NCBI RefSeq assembly: GCF_001422815.1
Contig: NZ_LMMP01000004.1
Coordinates: 1 to 64,000, forward strand
Source of the DNA: Methylobacterium sp. Leaf91
GTDB lineage: Bacteria; Pseudomonadota; Alphaproteobacteria; Rhizobiales; Beijerinckiaceae
Reading direction: 5' to 3'
DNA length: 64,000 nucleotides
Positions within the stretch are counted from its first letter, which is position 1. The number at the start of each line of letters is the position of its first letter. The translations under genes were made by a program, and so were the position numbers. The notes beneath the pieces were generated by a model. The model saw only the letters and a program-made list of their open reading frames with translations, was not told the DNA's origin and did no database searches. Below, piece after piece: positions 18,733-27,614 of the stretch.

Positions 18733-18862
18733 CCCTCCCCCCTCTGCGGGGGAGGGTGCTTGCGAAGCAGGCGGGAGAGGGGGCGACCTCTCCGGAGATG
18801 GCGCTCCCCTCTCCCGACCCTCGCTCATGCGAGGGCCACCCTCCCCCGCAGAGGGGGGAGGG
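18733..18862. repeat. Nested palindromic (REP/MITE-like) intergenic element
   Basis: Two 25-base arms at 18733-18757 and 18838-18862 are exact reverse complements. Each arm is itself a hairpin (CCCTCCCCC/GGGGGAGGG). Inside lies a second inverted repeat (GGGAGAGGGG/CCCCTCTCCC) and a small hairpin (CCCTCGC-TCAT-GCGAGGG). The element sits inside the fumC operon between DUF4169 and RHH genes. Similar G/C-rich intergenic palindromes are frequent in Methylobacterium genomes by recollection. Confidence 0.85.
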
Positions 18863-18887
18863 GAGACTTGCGAGCGTTTTAGGGTCG

Positions 18888-19079
18888 TCACCCGTCCGAA
18901 TCCGGTCCCACGAGCTTGTGGCCCTCGTGGCGTGAGAACTCGATGGCCTTCTTGGCCTCGGCCAGGGTCTTGGTCTTCTTCGGCCGGCCGAAGGCGATGC
19001 GGTTGTCCTCCGCCTTCGCCTCCTTCTCGGCCCGCGCCTTGCCCTTGCGTACCGAGCGCAGGTTGATGATCTCGGCCAT
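18888..19079 (-). CDS. DUF4169 family protein
   Basis: A 63-residue basic protein, MAEIINLRSVRKGKARAEKE at the start, with RIAFGRPKKTK and a C-terminal HEGHKLV segment. This is the conserved pattern of the DUF4169 family, whose function is unknown. It starts 11 bp after the fumC stop on the same strand, so it is co-transcribed. The gene order fumC-DUF4169-RHH is widespread in alphaproteobacteria. Confidence 0.88.
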   Translation of the reverse strand: MAEIINLRSVRKGKARAEKEAKAEDNRIAFGRPKKTKTLAEAKKAIEFSRHEGHKLVGPDSDG

Positions 19080-19090
19080 GAGCTTCCCCG

Positions 19091-20515
19091 TCAGTCGATG
19101 CTCGGTGCCAGCATGGTCTCGGGGCGCACGACCCGATCGAACTCCTCCTCCGTGACGTAGCCGAGGCGCAGGGCCTCTTCCTTCAGGGTGGTGCCGCGCT
19201 TGTGCGCGGTCTTGGCGATCTCGGCAGCCTTGTCGTAGCCGATGGAGGGGGCGAGCGCCGTCACTAGCATGAGCGAGCGGCTCATCAGGTCGGCGATTTT
19301 GTCCTCGTTGGCCTTGATGCCGACGACGCAATTGTCGGCGAAGCTCACGGCGGCATCGGCGAGGATGCGGATCGATTGCAGCACCGCATTGGCGATGACC
19401 GGCTTGAACACGTTGAGCTCGAAATTGCCCTGGGAGCCGGCGAAGCTCACCGTGGTGCCGTTGCCGATCACCTGGGCGCAGACCATGGTCAGCGCCTCGC
19501 ACTGCGTCGGGTTGACCTTCCCCGGCATGATCGACGAGCCCGGCTCGTTCTCCGGCAGGGAGAGTTCGCCGAGGCCCGAGCGCGGGCCGGAGCCGAGGAA
19601 GCGAATGTCCTGGGCGATCTTGAACAGGCCCGCGGCCAGGGCCGAGAGCGCGCCTTGCGTGAAGACGAGGGCGTCGTGGGTGGCCAGCGCCTCGAACTTG
19701 TTGGCGGCCGAGGTGAAGGGCAGGCCGGTCAGCTCGGCGACCTTGGCCGCGAACTTCTCGGCAAATTCGGGATGGGCGTTGAGGCCGGTGCCGACCGCCG
19801 TGCCGCCCTGGGCCAGTGCGAGCACGCCCGGAAGCGTCGCCTTCACGCGCTCGGTGCCCAACGCCACCTGCGCGACGTAGCCGGAAAATTCCTGGCCGAG
19901 GGAGACGGGAGTCGCGTCCTGCAAATGGGTGCGGCCGATCTTGACGATGGACGAGAACGCCTCGGACTTCGCATGGAGAGCGTCGTGCAAGTGCTTCAGG
20001 GAGGGCAGCAGCCGGTCGTTGATCTCGCGCGAGGCCGCGATGTGCATCGCCGTGGGGAACACGTCGTTGGAGGATTGGCCGCGATTGACGTGATCGTTGG
20101 GGTGGACCGGCGACTTGCCGCCCCGCTTTCCGCCGAGCAGCTCGTTGGCCAGGCTGGCGATCACCTCGTTGGCGTTCATGTTCGACTGGGTGCCCGACCC
20201 CGTCTGCCAGACCACGAGGGGAAATTCCTGGTCGTGCTCACCGGACACCACCTCGGCGGCGGAGGCGGCGACGGCCTCGGCCACCTTCGGGTCGAGGGCG
20301 CCGAGATCCTGGTTCACCAGGGCGGCGGCCTGCTTCACCATCCCGAGGGCATGGACCAGGGGGGCCGGCATCTTCTCGGTGCCGATCTTGAAATTCTGGA
20401 TCGAGCGCTGGGTCTGCGCGCCCCAGTAGCGATGGGCCGGAACCTCGATGGGGCCGAACGTGTCGGACTCGGTCCGGGTGGCGGACGTTTCGGTGGGGCT
20501 TTCGAGCGGCGACAT
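19091..20515 (-). CDS. fumC: Class II fumarate hydratase
   Basis: The 474-residue protein carries the fumarase/aspartase signature [16 protein letters not shown] in the C-terminal half, and substrate-binding motifs [28 protein letters not shown] and [11 protein letters not shown]. It interconverts fumarate and malate in the TCA cycle and needs no iron-sulfur cluster, unlike class I enzymes. Length is slightly above the E. coli enzyme because of a 10-15 residue N-terminal extension. It is the first gene of the fumC-DUF4169-RHH unit. Confidence 0.97.
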   Translation of the reverse strand: MSPLESPTETSATRTESDTFGPIEVPAHRYWGAQTQRSIQNFKIGTEKMPAPLVHALGMVKQAAALVNQDLGALDPKVAEAVAASAAEVVSGEHDQEFPLVVWQTGSGTQSNMNANEVIASLANELLGGKRGGKSPVHPNDHVNRGQSSNDVFPTAMHIAASREINDRLLPSLKHLHDALHAKSEAFSSIVKIGRTHLQDATPVSLGQEFSGYVAQVALGTERVKATLPGVLALAQGGTAVGTGLNAHPEFAEKFAAKVAELTGLPFTSAANKFEALATHDALVFTQGALSALAAGLFKIAQDIRFLGSGPRSGLGELSLPENEPGSSIMPGKVNPTQCEALTMVCAQVIGNGTTVSFAGSQGNFELNVFKPVIANAVLQSIRILADAAVSFADNCVVGIKANEDKIADLMSRSLMLVTALAPSIGYDKAAEIAKTAHKRGTTLKEEALRLGYVTEEEFDRVVRPETMLAPSID

Positions 20516-20652
20516 CGTGGCCTCTTAGATGGCGGAGTATGCGGCCCTACTTAGACGGTGCGGGGCCAAACCGCGATGGTGCTTTTACCAAAGGCGTCAC
20601 AGGTCCGTGCCGGAGTCAGGCACCGCCCCCGCGTCGAATCCAACGAGGATAC

Positions 20653-22053
20653 ATGCCGATGCCCGTGGACGCAGCGACCATGGAGCCCGATGCCCGACCG
20701 CGTTTCCGTCCTTCCGTTCCCCGCCCACTTCGCGAACAGCCGGGGCTGTTCGCCTTCCTGAAGGCGGTGCGCGCCAATCCGATCACCACGTGGCTCGACG
20801 AGCATTTCGTTGAGCCGGTCGTGGCGCGAGAGGGTGCGATGGGCCGCGTGACCGTGGTCAGTGACCCTGCCCTGATCCGCTACCTGTTCGTCGAGAACGC
20901 TGCCAATTACCGCAAGGACGACCTGCAGCGCCGGGTTCTCGCGCCGGGCCTCGGCAACGGCCTTCTCACGGCGGAGGGCGAGGAGTGGAAACTGCAAAGG
21001 CGTACCCTCGCGCCGATTTTTTCGGCCCGCCACGTCCTCGGTTTTGCGGCTCCCATGAATGAGGCCGGGGCGAAAATCGGCCGTCGCCTCGCCCGACGCG
21101 ATGGCACCACCGTCGACGTGGCGCTGGAAACGACCCGGGTCACCCTCGACGTGCTCGAACGGACCATCTTCACCGAGGGGCTCTCCAGCGATCCCGACGC
21201 TCTCGGCCGCGCCATCACGCGCTTCCTCGAATCGGTCGGGCCGGTGGACCCGATGGACGTATTCGGTGTCCCTGCCTTCGTGCCGCGTATTGGCCGCCTC
21301 CGGGCGAGGCCCGCGATCCGCTTCTTCGAGGAGGTCGTGAACGCGCTTATCGAGCGCCGGCGCGCGCAACTCGATGGCGGAACGGCGCCTTCCGATCTTC
21401 TGACGTTGCTGCTTCAGGCTCAGGACCCTGAAACCGGCAAAGGTCTCAGCGACTTCGAAGTCCGCGCCAACATCGTCACCTTCATCGCTGCCGGTCATGA
21501 GACGACGGCGAATGCGCTGACCTGGGCTCTCTATTGTCTGTCGCAGGATCACGATTCCCGAGCTCACGTAGAGCGTGAAGTCGATTCGGTGCAGGGTGAT
21601 GTATTCGATGCCGACGCACTCCCCTATACCAAGGCAGTGATGGAGGAGACGATGCGGCTGTTCCCGCCAGTTCCGTTCATGAGCCGGCAGGCCATCGCGG
21701 AGGATCGGATCGGCCGGATCAAGATCCCGCAGGGATCGCTGATCATGGTGGCACCCTACGTGCTCCACCGCCACCGGACGTTATGGGACGAGCCCGAGAC
21801 GTTCATGCCTGAACGTTTTCTGCCGGAGAACAGAACGGCGGTACAGCGATTCTCGTACCTGCCGTTCGGAGCCGGACCGCGGGTCTGTATCGGCCAGAGC
21901 TTCTCGCTCCAGGAAGCCGTCATCGTGCTGGCGCATATGATCCGTCGCATACGCTTCACATTGCCGGCGGATCATGCCCCGGTGACGCCGTTGCAGCGCG
22001 TAACGCTCCGACCAGAACATGGCTTACGGATGCGAGTGGAGCAGCGGGCCTGA
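20653..22053 (+). CDS. Cytochrome P450
   Basis: A 466-residue soluble P450. The I-helix oxygen-activation motif AAGHETT is near residue 279, the K-helix ExxR is in EETMRLFPP near 332, and the heme-binding loop FGAGPRVCIG begins at residue 405 with the thiolate Cys412. No N-terminal membrane anchor is seen. The ATG at 20653 follows AACGAGGAT and is preferred to an in-frame ATG 114 bp upstream. No ferredoxin or reductase gene is adjacent, so redox partners and substrate are unknown; the motif spacing recalls fatty-acid-hydroxylase-like bacterial P450s. Confidence 0.93.
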   Translation: MPMPVDAATMEPDARPRFRPSVPRPLREQPGLFAFLKAVRANPITTWLDEHFVEPVVAREGAMGRVTVVSDPALIRYLFVENAANYRKDDLQRRVLAPGLGNGLLTAEGEEWKLQRRTLAPIFSARHVLGFAAPMNEAGAKIGRRLARRDGTTVDVALETTRVTLDVLERTIFTEGLSSDPDALGRAITRFLESVGPVDPMDVFGVPAFVPRIGRLRARPAIRFFEEVVNALIERRRAQLDGGTAPSDLLTLLLQAQDPETGKGLSDFEVRANIVTFIAAGHETTANALTWALYCLSQDHDSRAHVEREVDSVQGDVFDADALPYTKAVMEETMRLFPPVPFMSRQAIAEDRIGRIKIPQGSLIMVAPYVLHRHRTLWDEPETFMPERFLPENRTAVQRFSYLPFGAGPRVCIGQSFSLQEAVIVLAHMIRRIRFTLPADHAPVTPLQRVTLRPEHGLRMRVEQRA

Positions 22054-22098
22054 CCTGACCCGCGGCACCATTATTGGATAAGCGAAGCGCGCTTCGGC

Positions 22099-22743
22099 TC
22101 AGTTCTTCTTGCGGAACGCATCGAGGCTCACGACTTCGGCGCCGGCCTCACCACCCTCGGGCTTCTTGGCCGCTGGCCGGGCCGGCTTTCCGTCCGCGCC
22201 ATCCTCGGTCTTGTCGAGGTTCTGGCTCGCACCCTGCGCCGGCAGAAGTTTGGGAACGCTTGCGCCGATCGCCGCGACGGCATTGCCTTTCGGCATGATC
22301 TCGCTCGGCTCCGATGCGGCGCCACGCGGCGCGTTCTTCGAGCCCGGGACCTGTGGAGCATCGTCCGAAGCGTCGTCCTCAGCCGTCTCGTTCAAGTCGA
22401 ACTTCAGACCGAACTGCACGGAGGGATCGAAAAACCCGCTCAGAGCATCGAACGGTACGAGCAGACGCTCTGGTACTCCCGAGAAGGACAGACCGACCTC
22501 GAACGCATGTTCGGTGACGCCGAGGTCCCAGAACTGATGCTGGAGGACGATGGTCATGTCCTGAGGGTATTTCTCCCGCAACCGCTGGGACATCCGCACC
22601 CCCGGCGCCTCTGTCCGGAACGATACGTAGAAATGATGCTCCCCCGCGAGGCCTTCGCGGGCCGCGTCGTTCAATACCTTGCGCACGACGCCGCGAAGGG
22701 CATCCTGAACCAGAAGGTCGTAACGGATCAGATCGTCTGCCAT
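22099..22743 (-). CDS. sspB: SspB-like ClpXP protease adaptor
   Basis: A 214-residue protein. The N-terminal 150 residues match the alphaproteobacterial SspB fold (IRYDLLVQDALRGVVRKVL; FYVSFRT; MTIVLQHQFWDLGV; LSFSGVPERLLVPFDAL). SspB tethers ssrA-tagged proteins to ClpXP. The C-terminal tail is Ala/Pro/Lys-rich, disordered, and ends in AEVVSLDAFRKK, consistent with the ClpX-binding peptide (XB) at the C-terminus. I took the ATG at 22743; upstream in-frame ATGs would add a non-conserved leader. Confidence 0.9.
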   Translation of the reverse strand: MADDLIRYDLLVQDALRGVVRKVLNDAAREGLAGEHHFYVSFRTEAPGVRMSQRLREKYPQDMTIVLQHQFWDLGVTEHAFEVGLSFSGVPERLLVPFDALSGFFDPSVQFGLKFDLNETAEDDASDDAPQVPGSKNAPRGAASEPSEIMPKGNAVAAIGASVPKLLPAQGASQNLDKTEDGADGKPARPAAKKPEGGEAGAEVVSLDAFRKKN

Positions 22744-23015
22744 CGCTTGTCGCTTTGCCCGGTACCTGCCGGAATATCGCGCTGGTGGCGCACCGGGTCG
22801 GTGAATTGACGTGAAGGCTTGCCGGACTCGGGCCCAGGTTTCAATCGCGCCGTTGCCGCCGTGGTGGCCACGGGGGGCGGTGAATTGACACCGTATCCAA
22901 GTACCCAGAATTCTGCTGAAAACGCCTTGGTCCATCGGCTTTCACCGAAGTCTGTCAGGCGCCTAGCCCGGCCTCTCGACCGAGCGGATTGAATATAGAG
23001 GGAGAGGCGTCGCTT

Positions 23016-23867
23016 TTGAAGCCCGATCCTGTCGTGGAGATGTCCGCGGAGCGGGCAATCGCTGAAATGGCTTGCCATGAAGGCGACGGGCGGTCGAGGC
23101 GCTCGTCGTTCCATCTGGCCGCGACCGCGTTTCGGGATGCCATCGGCCTCGTCCTGGTAACGCTGTCCATCATGGTCGTCGCGGCCATCGCCGCGATGCT
23201 CATCGTTCGAGTCGGCGCAGACATCCTGCAGGGTATCGATCCGCTGGCCAGCGACGTCCGCCGACCCCGGCTCTATCCGCAACAGATGGTCCTACGGGAG
23301 GTGGCGAGCGACATCCTGCGACAATGCCTGATCGTCACCATCGTCATCGGTACGGCGATCTGGTCCGCGGGCAAGGCTTGGCGCGCCAAGCTCGCGCTCA
23401 GTCCGGTCGACGCACCCGGCCTCGCTCCTTCGAGGCTTCTCGCCATCATCCTGTTCTGGCCCTTCCTCCATATTCTGTGGGTGATCGCGACCGCGGATGC
23501 CTTTCACATGGCGTTCGGACGCAATGTCGGCCTGTCGCCCCTGCTCAGCAGGACGGGCGCGGTCGCTTGGCTCGCCTTCACGATCGTCCTGGCTCCCGTG
23601 GCGGAGGAGCTGCTGATGCGCGGGGCCATGTTCGAGAGGGCATCGCGCTTCCTCAAGCCGTGGGGAGCCATCCTCGCTACCTCGGCGCTGTTCGTACTGC
23701 TTCATCTCCAAGTCGGCAGCATCGCCCGTCCGGTCTCCCTAGTCCCCCTGGCCCTGATGCTAGGCTGGCTGCGTTGGCGGACCGGGCGGCTATGGCCATG
23801 CATCCTGCTCCACGTCTGGAGCAATCTCGCCGTCGTCGCCTACTTGCTGTGGCCGGCGTCCGCCTGA
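23016..23867 (+). CDS. CPBP family intramembrane metalloprotease
   Basis: A membrane protein of about 284 residues with some eight hydrophobic segments. The CPBP (Abi/CAAX-protease-like) motif EELLMRG falls at about residues 197-203, followed by FVLLHLQ and a C-terminal LLHVWSNL histidine motif, giving the expected catalytic Glu and His residues. Members include prenyl-protein proteases and bacteriocin-immunity proteins; the role here is unknown. No ATG lies near the 5' end. I use TTG at 23016 after GGAGAGG; TTG at 22989 or ATG at 23040 are alternatives. Confidence 0.78.
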   Translation: MKPDPVVEMSAERAIAEMACHEGDGRSRRSSFHLAATAFRDAIGLVLVTLSIMVVAAIAAMLIVRVGADILQGIDPLASDVRRPRLYPQQMVLREVASDILRQCLIVTIVIGTAIWSAGKAWRAKLALSPVDAPGLAPSRLLAIILFWPFLHILWVIATADAFHMAFGRNVGLSPLLSRTGAVAWLAFTIVLAPVAEELLMRGAMFERASRFLKPWGAILATSALFVLLHLQVGSIARPVSLVPLALMLGWLRWRTGRLWPCILLHVWSNLAVVAYLLWPASA

Positions 23868-23921
23868 CGCTCGCCTCCCGACCCGCTTCGCGGTATCGCA
23901 GGAGACAAGAATGGGATCCCG

Positions 23922-24716
23922 ATGCACGCCTATCATCAGCTCATCGAACGCATCCTCTCCGAGGGGACGCGCAAGGACGACCGAACCGGCACAGGCACGC
24001 TCTCGGTCTTCGGCCACCAGATGCGCTTCGACCTGGCGCAGGGCTTCCCGCTTGTGACGACGAAGCAGTTGCATCTGCGCTCCATCATTCACGAGCTGCT
24101 CTGGTTTCTCACCGGTGACACCAACGTGCGGGCGCTCCAGGCCAACGGCGTCACGATCTGGGACGAATGGGCCGACGCCAACGGCGATCTCGGTCCGGTC
24201 TATGGCCGGCAATGGCGTTCCTGGGCTAAGCCCGACGGCGGTGCGGTGGACCAGATTTCCTGGCTCGTGGACGAAATCAGGCGGAACCCCGATTCCCGCC
24301 GGCTGATCGTCTCGGCCTGGAACCCGGCCGACCTCGACAGGATGGCGCTGGCGCCCTGCCATTGCCTGTTCCAATTCTATGTCGCCGACGGACGGCTCTC
24401 GTGCCAGCTCTATCAGCGCTCGGCGGACGTGTTTCTCGGCGTGCCCTTCAACATCGCGTCCTACGCGCTTCTGACAGCCATGATCGCGCAGGTGACCGGT
24501 CTCAGGCCCGGCGATTTCATCCATACCCTGGGCGACGCCCATCTCTACGTGAACCATCTCGACCAAGCGCGGTTACAGCTGACTCGTGAGCAGCGCCCGC
24601 TGCCAAGCCTCGTTCTCAATCCGGAAGTCCGCTCGCTGTTTGAATTTCGGTTCGAAGACATCGCCATCGAAGGCTACGCGCCACATCCCGCCATCCGTGC
24701 GCAGGTGGCGGTCTGA
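23922..24716 (+). CDS. thyA: Thymidylate synthase
   Basis: The 264-residue enzyme has the same length as E. coli ThyA, with the active-site nucleophile Cys146 in [12 protein letters not shown], plus [21 protein letters not shown] and [15 protein letters not shown]. It methylates dUMP to dTMP using methylene-tetrahydrofolate and produces dihydrofolate. The TGA overlaps the ATG of folA, which recycles the dihydrofolate. The only clear ribosome site (GGAG at 23901) is 17 nt from this ATG but six from an out-of-frame ATG at 23911. Confidence 0.98.
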   Translation: MHAYHQLIERILSEGTRKDDRTGTGTLSVFGHQMRFDLAQGFPLVTTKQLHLRSIIHELLWFLTGDTNVRALQANGVTIWDEWADANGDLGPVYGRQWRSWAKPDGGAVDQISWLVDEIRRNPDSRRLIVSAWNPADLDRMALAPCHCLFQFYVADGRLSCQLYQRSADVFLGVPFNIASYALLTAMIAQVTGLRPGDFIHTLGDAHLYVNHLDQARLQLTREQRPLPSLVLNPEVRSLFEFRFEDIAIEGYAPHPAIRAQVAV

Positions 24717-25222
24717 TGTCTGTCTCCTCCCGCCCCCTGATCAGTCTCGTCGTCGCCATGGCCCGCAATGGCGTCATCGGCCGCGACAATGGCCTGATCT
24801 GGCGCCTCGGCAGCGACCTGCGCCGCTTCAAGGCACTCACCATGGGCAAGCCGCTCCTGATGGGCCGGAAGACCTACGAATCCATCGGACGACCATTACC
24901 CGGCCGACGCATCATCGTTCTCACCCGCGATCAGTCACTCTCGATCGCGGACGTCAATGTCGTGCTCGATTGGGAAGGGGCCATCGCGGCGGCCGGCGAT
25001 GCGGAAGAGCTGATGGTGGCCGGTGGGGGGGAGATCTATGCACTGGCGCTACCGCATGCCGACCGCATCTACATGACGGAAGTCGACATTTCTCCTGAGG
25101 GAGACACCGTCTTCCCCAGCTTCGACAGAGGTGCCTTCCACGAAACATCCCGCGTCGCACACCCGTCCGGCGATCGGGATGAATGCGCCTTCGCATTCGT
25201 TGATATGGAACGGGTCCGGTAA
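24716..25222 (+). CDS. folA: Dihydrofolate reductase
   Basis: A 168-residue protein with the DHFR hallmarks ISLVVAMARNGVIGRDNGL, WRLGSDLRRFK, MGRKTYESIGRPLPGR and the C-terminal FPSFD segment. It reduces dihydrofolate to tetrahydrofolate with NADPH. The start overlaps the thyA stop by one base (TGATG), a standard thyA-folA operon. The WRL in place of the usual WHL/WKL substrate-loop residue is a minor variation. Confidence 0.97.
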   Translation: MSVSSRPLISLVVAMARNGVIGRDNGLIWRLGSDLRRFKALTMGKPLLMGRKTYESIGRPLPGRRIIVLTRDQSLSIADVNVVLDWEGAIAAAGDAEELMVAGGGEIYALALPHADRIYMTEVDISPEGDTVFPSFDRGAFHETSRVAHPSGDRDECAFAFVDMERVR

Positions 25223-25407
25223 CTCTACGCCGCGACGCATTGTGCAAGAGCGCCCGGCGCTGTTGCCTTTCCCCTTCATGATGCCCACTTGCCAGCCTTG
25301 ACAGGACGGAGTGGCGACACTCAGTACCGTGAGACGGATCGGCCTGAAGCGGCAACGCGCCGGTCCGACCTCGAACGTCACTGCCTCAGCGGGAGATATC
25401 GGCGAGC

Positions 25408-26583
25408 ATGCCTTGGAGCAATCAAAGCGGCGGCGGTGGCGGCAACGGGGGAGGGCCCTGGGGCCGTGGCGGCGGCGGCAATGGAGGCGGGGGCGGCCCG
25501 TGGGGTAGCGGCGGTGGAGGCGGCGGCGGTAAAACGCCCCCCGACCTCGAAGAGATCCTCCGTCGTGGCCAGGACCGTCTGCGTGGCATCATCCCCGGCG
25601 GTTCCATGGGCGGCGGCAAGGGTGTGGCCGTGGCCGGCGGCATCGTGCTGTTCATCTGGCTCGCCACCGGCATCTACACGGTCGCGCCGCAGCAGGTCGG
25701 TATCGAGACGATCTTCGGCCGCTACACGAACACCACCGGCCAGGGGCCGCATTACAACTTTCCCTATCCGATCGGCGCGGTCACCAAGCCGAATGTCGGT
25801 CAGGTCAACAGCGTCCAGATCGGCTACCGCGCAGGCGCCGGGTCCCAATCGCGGGGCCGCGACATGCCTGAGGAAAGCCTGATGCTCACGGGCGACGAGA
25901 ACATCGTCGACCTCGATTTCGAGGTGCAGTGGCGCATCAATCCGCTGAAGGCGTCGGACTTCGTCTTCAACCTCGAGAATCCCGAAGGGACGATCAAGGC
26001 AATTTCCGAGAGCGCCATGCGCGAAGTGATCGGTCGCCGGAATATCCAGGCGATCCTGACCAACGAGCAGTCCAGCGTGGCCCAGGAGGTCAAGGAGATC
26101 ACCCAGAAGGCTCTCGACGAGTACGGCGCCGGTGTCCGCATCGAAGTCGTCCAGCTCGTGGCCGTCAACCCGCCGCCGGATGTTCGGCCCGCCTTCATCG
26201 ATGTGAACGCGGCTCAGCAGGATGCGGAACGCGCTCAGAACGAAGCCCGCACCTATGCGAGCCGCGAGGTTCCGCAGGCTCGCGGTAAAGCCTCGCAGAT
26301 CGTCCAGGCCGCGGAAGCCTACAAGACCCAGGCGACAGCGGACGCTACTGGTCAGGCGGCCCGCTTCCAGCAGGTCTACGAATCCTACAAGCTCGCACCG
26401 GCTGTCAGCCGTGAGCGCATCTTCCTCGAAACGATGGAGCGGGTCCTGGGCTCGGTCAACAAGGTCATCATCGACCAGAACGGAACCGGCGTTGCCGGTG
26501 GAGCAACGGGCGCGGGCGTCGTTCCGGTGCTTCCGCTGACCGAATTCGGCAATCGCAACACCAATACGGGGGCTGGACGATGA
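25408..26583 (+). CDS. hflK: HflK, membrane protease modulator subunit
   Basis: The 391-residue protein begins with a highly glycine-rich cytoplasmic region (residues about 5-45, long Gly runs interrupted by PWG), then a membrane segment near residue 75-92 and an SPFH/band-7 domain (APQQVGIETIFGRY; MREVIGRRNIQAILT). HflK and HflC form a periplasmic cage around FtsH and modulate its proteolysis. The stop overlaps the hflC start (ATGA at 26580). The N-terminal Gly region is typical of HflK. Confidence 0.96.
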   Translation: MPWSNQSGGGGGNGGGPWGRGGGGNGGGGGPWGSGGGGGGGKTPPDLEEILRRGQDRLRGIIPGGSMGGGKGVAVAGGIVLFIWLATGIYTVAPQQVGIETIFGRYTNTTGQGPHYNFPYPIGAVTKPNVGQVNSVQIGYRAGAGSQSRGRDMPEESLMLTGDENIVDLDFEVQWRINPLKASDFVFNLENPEGTIKAISESAMREVIGRRNIQAILTNEQSSVAQEVKEITQKALDEYGAGVRIEVVQLVAVNPPPDVRPAFIDVNAAQQDAERAQNEARTYASREVPQARGKASQIVQAAEAYKTQATADATGQAARFQQVYESYKLAPAVSRERIFLETMERVLGSVNKVIIDQNGTGVAGGATGAGVVPVLPLTEFGNRNTNTGAGR

Positions 26584-27533
26584 ACAATCCCGCTCTTCGC
26601 ACCGGCGTCCTCTTCCTCCTCGCAGTGCTCGCCGTCGCGCTCTATGCTTCGGTCTTCACCGTCGGACAGATGCAGCAGGCCCTGGTGATCCAGTTCGGCC
26701 GCGTGCGCACGGTCCTCAATCAGACCGGCACCGAGAAGCCGGGCCTGTACTTCAAGGTTCCGCTGATCGAGAACGTGGTGCTCTTCGACAAGCGCGTCCT
26801 CGATCTCGATCTTCCGGTTCAGACGCTTCTGACTGCCGACCGGCAGAATCTGGAAGTCGATGCGTTCGCCCGCTACCGCATCGTCGATCCGCTGCGCTTC
26901 TATCAGTCGGCGAATAACGTCCTGCGCGCCAACACGCTTCTGGCGAGCTTCACCAACTCGGCCCTGCGTAACGTGCTCGCCCGTTCGACCCGCGACGCCA
27001 TCGTGCGGACCGAGCGTTCGCATCTGATGAACGTCATCCAGGGTGACGTGAACAATCAGGCGAAAGAGCTGGGCGTGGAAATCGTCGACCTGCGCATGAC
27101 TCGGGTCGATCTTCCGGCGCAGAACTCGACCGCCGTCTACAAGCGGATGATCACCGAGCGTAACCGCGAGGCCGCCGATATCCGCGCGAACGGCGATCAG
27201 ATCTCTGCGACCATCAAGGCGAAGGCGGACCGCGACGTCACCGTCGTCCTGTCGGAGGCCAACCAGACGGCTGAAACCCTGCGAGGCCAGGGCGACGGCG
27301 ACAGAAACCGGATTCTCGTGGAGGCTTTCGGCAAGGACCCTGACTTCTTCGCCTTCTATCGGTCGATGCAGGCTTACGAAACTGGTCTGAAGGGCCCCGA
27401 GACACGCCTCGTTATCAACCCGAACTCGGATTTCTTCCGTTATTTCAACGATCCGCAGGGGCGTGCTCCGGCGACTGCACCGCGCGCGTCGGGTTCGGCG
27501 GATGCGGCTCCGACGACCGGGACCGTCCGCTGA
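26580..27533 (+). CDS. hflC: HflC, membrane protease modulator subunit
   Basis: A 317-residue SPFH-domain protein with an N-terminal membrane anchor (VLFLLAVLAVALYASVF, residues about 10-26), then QQALVIQFGRVRTVL and KRMITERNREAADIRANGD. It pairs with HflK to regulate FtsH. The C-terminus ends in a short Ala/Thr-rich tail. It overlaps hflK by four bases and is followed, after a strong hairpin, by degP, a conserved alphaproteobacterial order. Confidence 0.96.
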   Translation: MNNPALRTGVLFLLAVLAVALYASVFTVGQMQQALVIQFGRVRTVLNQTGTEKPGLYFKVPLIENVVLFDKRVLDLDLPVQTLLTADRQNLEVDAFARYRIVDPLRFYQSANNVLRANTLLASFTNSALRNVLARSTRDAIVRTERSHLMNVIQGDVNNQAKELGVEIVDLRMTRVDLPAQNSTAVYKRMITERNREAADIRANGDQISATIKAKADRDVTVVLSEANQTAETLRGQGDGDRNRILVEAFGKDPDFFAFYRSMQAYETGLKGPETRLVINPNSDFFRYFNDPQGRAPATAPRASGSADAAPTTGTVR

Positions 27534-27562
27534 AACGGGCGTCCACTGACTGACCTACCCTT

Positions 27563-27586
27563 GATCGTCCGCTTCGGCGGACGATC
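27563..27586. promoter_or_regulatory. Perfect 10-bp hairpin with UUCG tetraloop between hflC and degP
   Basis: GATCGTCCGC-TTCG-GCGGACGATC forms a perfect stem with an extra-stable C(UUCG)G loop. It lies 30 nt after hflC and 29 nt before degP. There is no T-run after it on the plus strand, so it is more likely an mRNA stabiliser, processing or attenuation element than an intrinsic terminator. Confidence 0.7.
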
Positions 27587-27614
27587 TAAGCCTCGTCTCA
27601 ACAAGAGGTCGACC

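Noticed and set aside
18503..19079. RHH plus DUF4169 as a toxin-antitoxin pair
   Set aside because: Both are part of a conserved fumC operon; no toxin-like fold is present and the palindrome between them is an intergenic repeat.
25420..25545. Glycine-codon repeats as a CRISPR or tandem array
   Set aside because: They encode the glycine-rich N-terminus of HflK; spacing is irregular and there are no spacers.
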